Part shown: positions 62,908 through 64,000 of the stretch, one piece after another | How positions within the stretch are numbered: the first letter of the stretch is position 1 | Layout of the letters: each line of letters starts with the position of its first letter | Source of the DNA: an uncultured Acetatifactor sp. | GTDB lineage: Bacteria; Bacillota; Clostridia; Lachnospirales; Lachnospiraceae | Assembly: GCF_910585425.1 (NCBI RefSeq) | Contig: NZ_CAJUCP010000017.1 | Coordinates: 27,845 to 91,844 of the forward strand | Direction of reading: 5' to 3' | DNA: 64,000 nucleotides | Notes under the pieces: model-generated | What the model saw: the letters and a program-made list of their open reading frames with translations, nothing else | Told to the model about the DNA's origin: nothing | Database searches by the model: none | Program-made: the position numbers and the translations under genes

Positions 62908-64000
62908 ATAGAAAACAGTATATACCATTCAGCGCTACTTTACAACTTCTTAAAAAATTTGAGCCTATGCCGTGTCTTCCCTCAGACGGCCATAAAGCAT
63001 ATCATGGCTATCCTGATATCCGTCTTTTCTCTTGGATATCATGGAAAGACCATCGATTTTGAAAAATACAGTTCCTGTCACCGTACCACAGTCGCACATT
63101 TCCTCAATAAAGGGAAATGGGATGACACCAGACTGGAAGACATCCTAAAAAGCACCGTCATCCAGTTCATCTATAAAGAAGCCCTGCAGTCCGGAAAGCC
63201 TGTGTTCTGCATTGTGGATGACACCATCTCCTCCAAGACAAAGCCTTCGTCACGGGCTCTGCACCCGATTGAAGATGCGTATTTCCACCAGTCCCATCTC
63301 AAGGGGAAGCAGGACTATGGGCATCAGGCCGTGGCTGTCATGCTCTCCTGTAACGGCATCGTCCTTAATTATGCCGTCATCATGTACGACAAGACCATGT
63401 CAAAGGTGAAGATCGTACAGGAGATTGCCAATGAGCTGCCTGTACCACCAGTAATCTCTTATTTCCTCTGCGATAGCTGGTATACATGCGGCGGCATCAT
63501 GGATGCTTTTATCAAAAAGGGCTTCTATACCATCGGCGCGCTGAAGACGAACCGGATAGTGTATCCCTGCGGCATAAAGCAGAAGATCAGCGAGCTTGCC
63601 CTTCATCTGCGGAAGACAGATGCCGATGTCAGCCTCGTGACAGTTGGCAGTCGGAGCTATTATGTCTATCGATATGAAGGAAGCCTTAACGGCATCGATG
63701 ATGCCGTGGTACTGATCAGCTATCCAAAAGATGCGTTCCAGGCCCCCAAGGCCCTGCGGGCTTTTATCAGCACGGATGTTTCCTTGAGCACCCGTGAGAT
63801 CCTGGACAGATATGTGGAACGGTGGCCAATAGAGGTGTTCTTCCGCCAGTCCAAGGACAGACTGGCATTTGACAGGTACCAGATCCGTTCCTCGAAAGGG
63901 ATCCGGAGGTATTGGCTGCTGATGTCGCTGTCCCACTTGGTTGCCTGTACTGGATGCGGTGAAGCCATGTCCTTTGAAGACGGCTATGCTTATATTTATA
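62902..64000 (+). CDS. IS4/IS701-type DDE transposase (partial, runs off the window)
   Basis: The frame is open from 62902 to the last base. It has the first Asp in CIVDDTISSKTKPS, the second in YFLCDSWYTCGG and the Y-x2-R-x3-E-x6-K signature RYVERWPIEVFFRQSKDRLA, typical of IS4 and IS701 families. The N-terminal part reads LLYNFLKNLSLCRVFPQTAI, KHIMAILISVFSLGYHGKT. No ATG precedes this; TTG 62959 or ATG 63004 are possible starts, while ATG 62898 is in another frame and ends at 63062. Thus either a TTG start, or a +1 frameshift near the A-run at 62952-62957. The 3' end is missing. Confidence 0.85.

Noticed and set aside
1..64000. tRNA or rRNA genes
   Set aside because: No cloverleaf or rRNA sequence was recognised on either strand by eye; a tRNAscan run would settle this.

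Overview
The window reads as chromosome of a motile, anaerobic Gram-positive gut bacterium of the Clostridia, most likely family Lachnospiraceae. I infer this from protein features only: the fliK-to-fliA gene order with FliY carrying a CheC-like phosphatase domain, FapA and DUF6115-type proteins at the end of the motility cluster, a Re-citrate-synthase-like enzyme in the same stretch as icd, pyruvate phosphate dikinase, BceAB/BceRS-type transport and sensing, and strong AGGAGG ribosome binding sites. The backbone is GC-rich with G/C-ending codons. One block (about 58.5-62.8 kb) is clearly AT-rich and looks acquired.

Layout. 1-22.9 kb: one long rightward motility and chemotaxis operon (end of fliK, flgD, a small flagellar-operon protein, flgE, flbD, motAB, fliL, fliM, fliY, cheY, fliOPQR, flhB, flhA, flhF, flhG, a YcgR-like PilZ protein, cheC, cheD, fliA, fapA, two uncharacterised proteins and an MltG-like protein). 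22.9-24.9 kb: rpsB-tsf behind its own promoter. 25-26.1 kb: a patchy intergenic region with an inverted repeat, terminators, a frameshifted cold-shock-like gene and a small AT-rich gene. 26.2-34.9 kb (leftward): a BceAB-type ABC transporter and its BceS/BceR-type sensor and regulator, split apart by a BlaI/BlaR1-like module that sits between remnants of a second copy of the two-component genes; then a methyl-accepting chemotaxis protein. 35-40.2 kb: an intracellular-type subtilase, then a Re-citrate synthase/homocitrate synthase family gene, a GntR/FadR regulator and icd, with a perfect GntR-type palindrome over the operon's -10 box.

40.2-55.2 kb: housekeeping genes (two ABC-F ATPases, an SmtB/CzrA-type ArsR sensor, a DUF5050 lipid-anchored or membrane protein, pheA, a DUF815 ATPase, ppx and ppk1 for polyphosphate, maf, a HAD phosphatase, an acidic small protein and a PHP phosphoesterase). 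55.5-58.1 kb: ppdK with a strong terminator. 58.5-62.7 kb: AT-rich accessory island with its own sigma-A promoter, encoding an HTH plus HNH-like zinc protein, a zinc-ribbon miniprotein, a holin-like membrane protein, and a translationally coupled pair: a TcmP-family protein (three-Cys-motif partner) and an atypical radical SAM protein with a CX3CX3C cluster motif. 62.8-64 kb: an IS4/IS701-type transposase running off the end of the window.

The best candidate for an under-described system is the AT-rich island: an rSAM/TcmP pair with a coupled start codon, next to a DNA-binding HNH-like protein and a holin-like protein, flanked by a terminator on one side and an insertion sequence on the other. 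Its function is not known to me and a mobile or anti-phage role is inference. Other points of note are the rearranged two-component/BlaIR locus, the GntR operator at the citrate synthase gene, several strong palindromes in intergenic regions, and a recurrent habit of Gly/Ala/Ser/Asp-rich inserts inside conserved housekeeping proteins.
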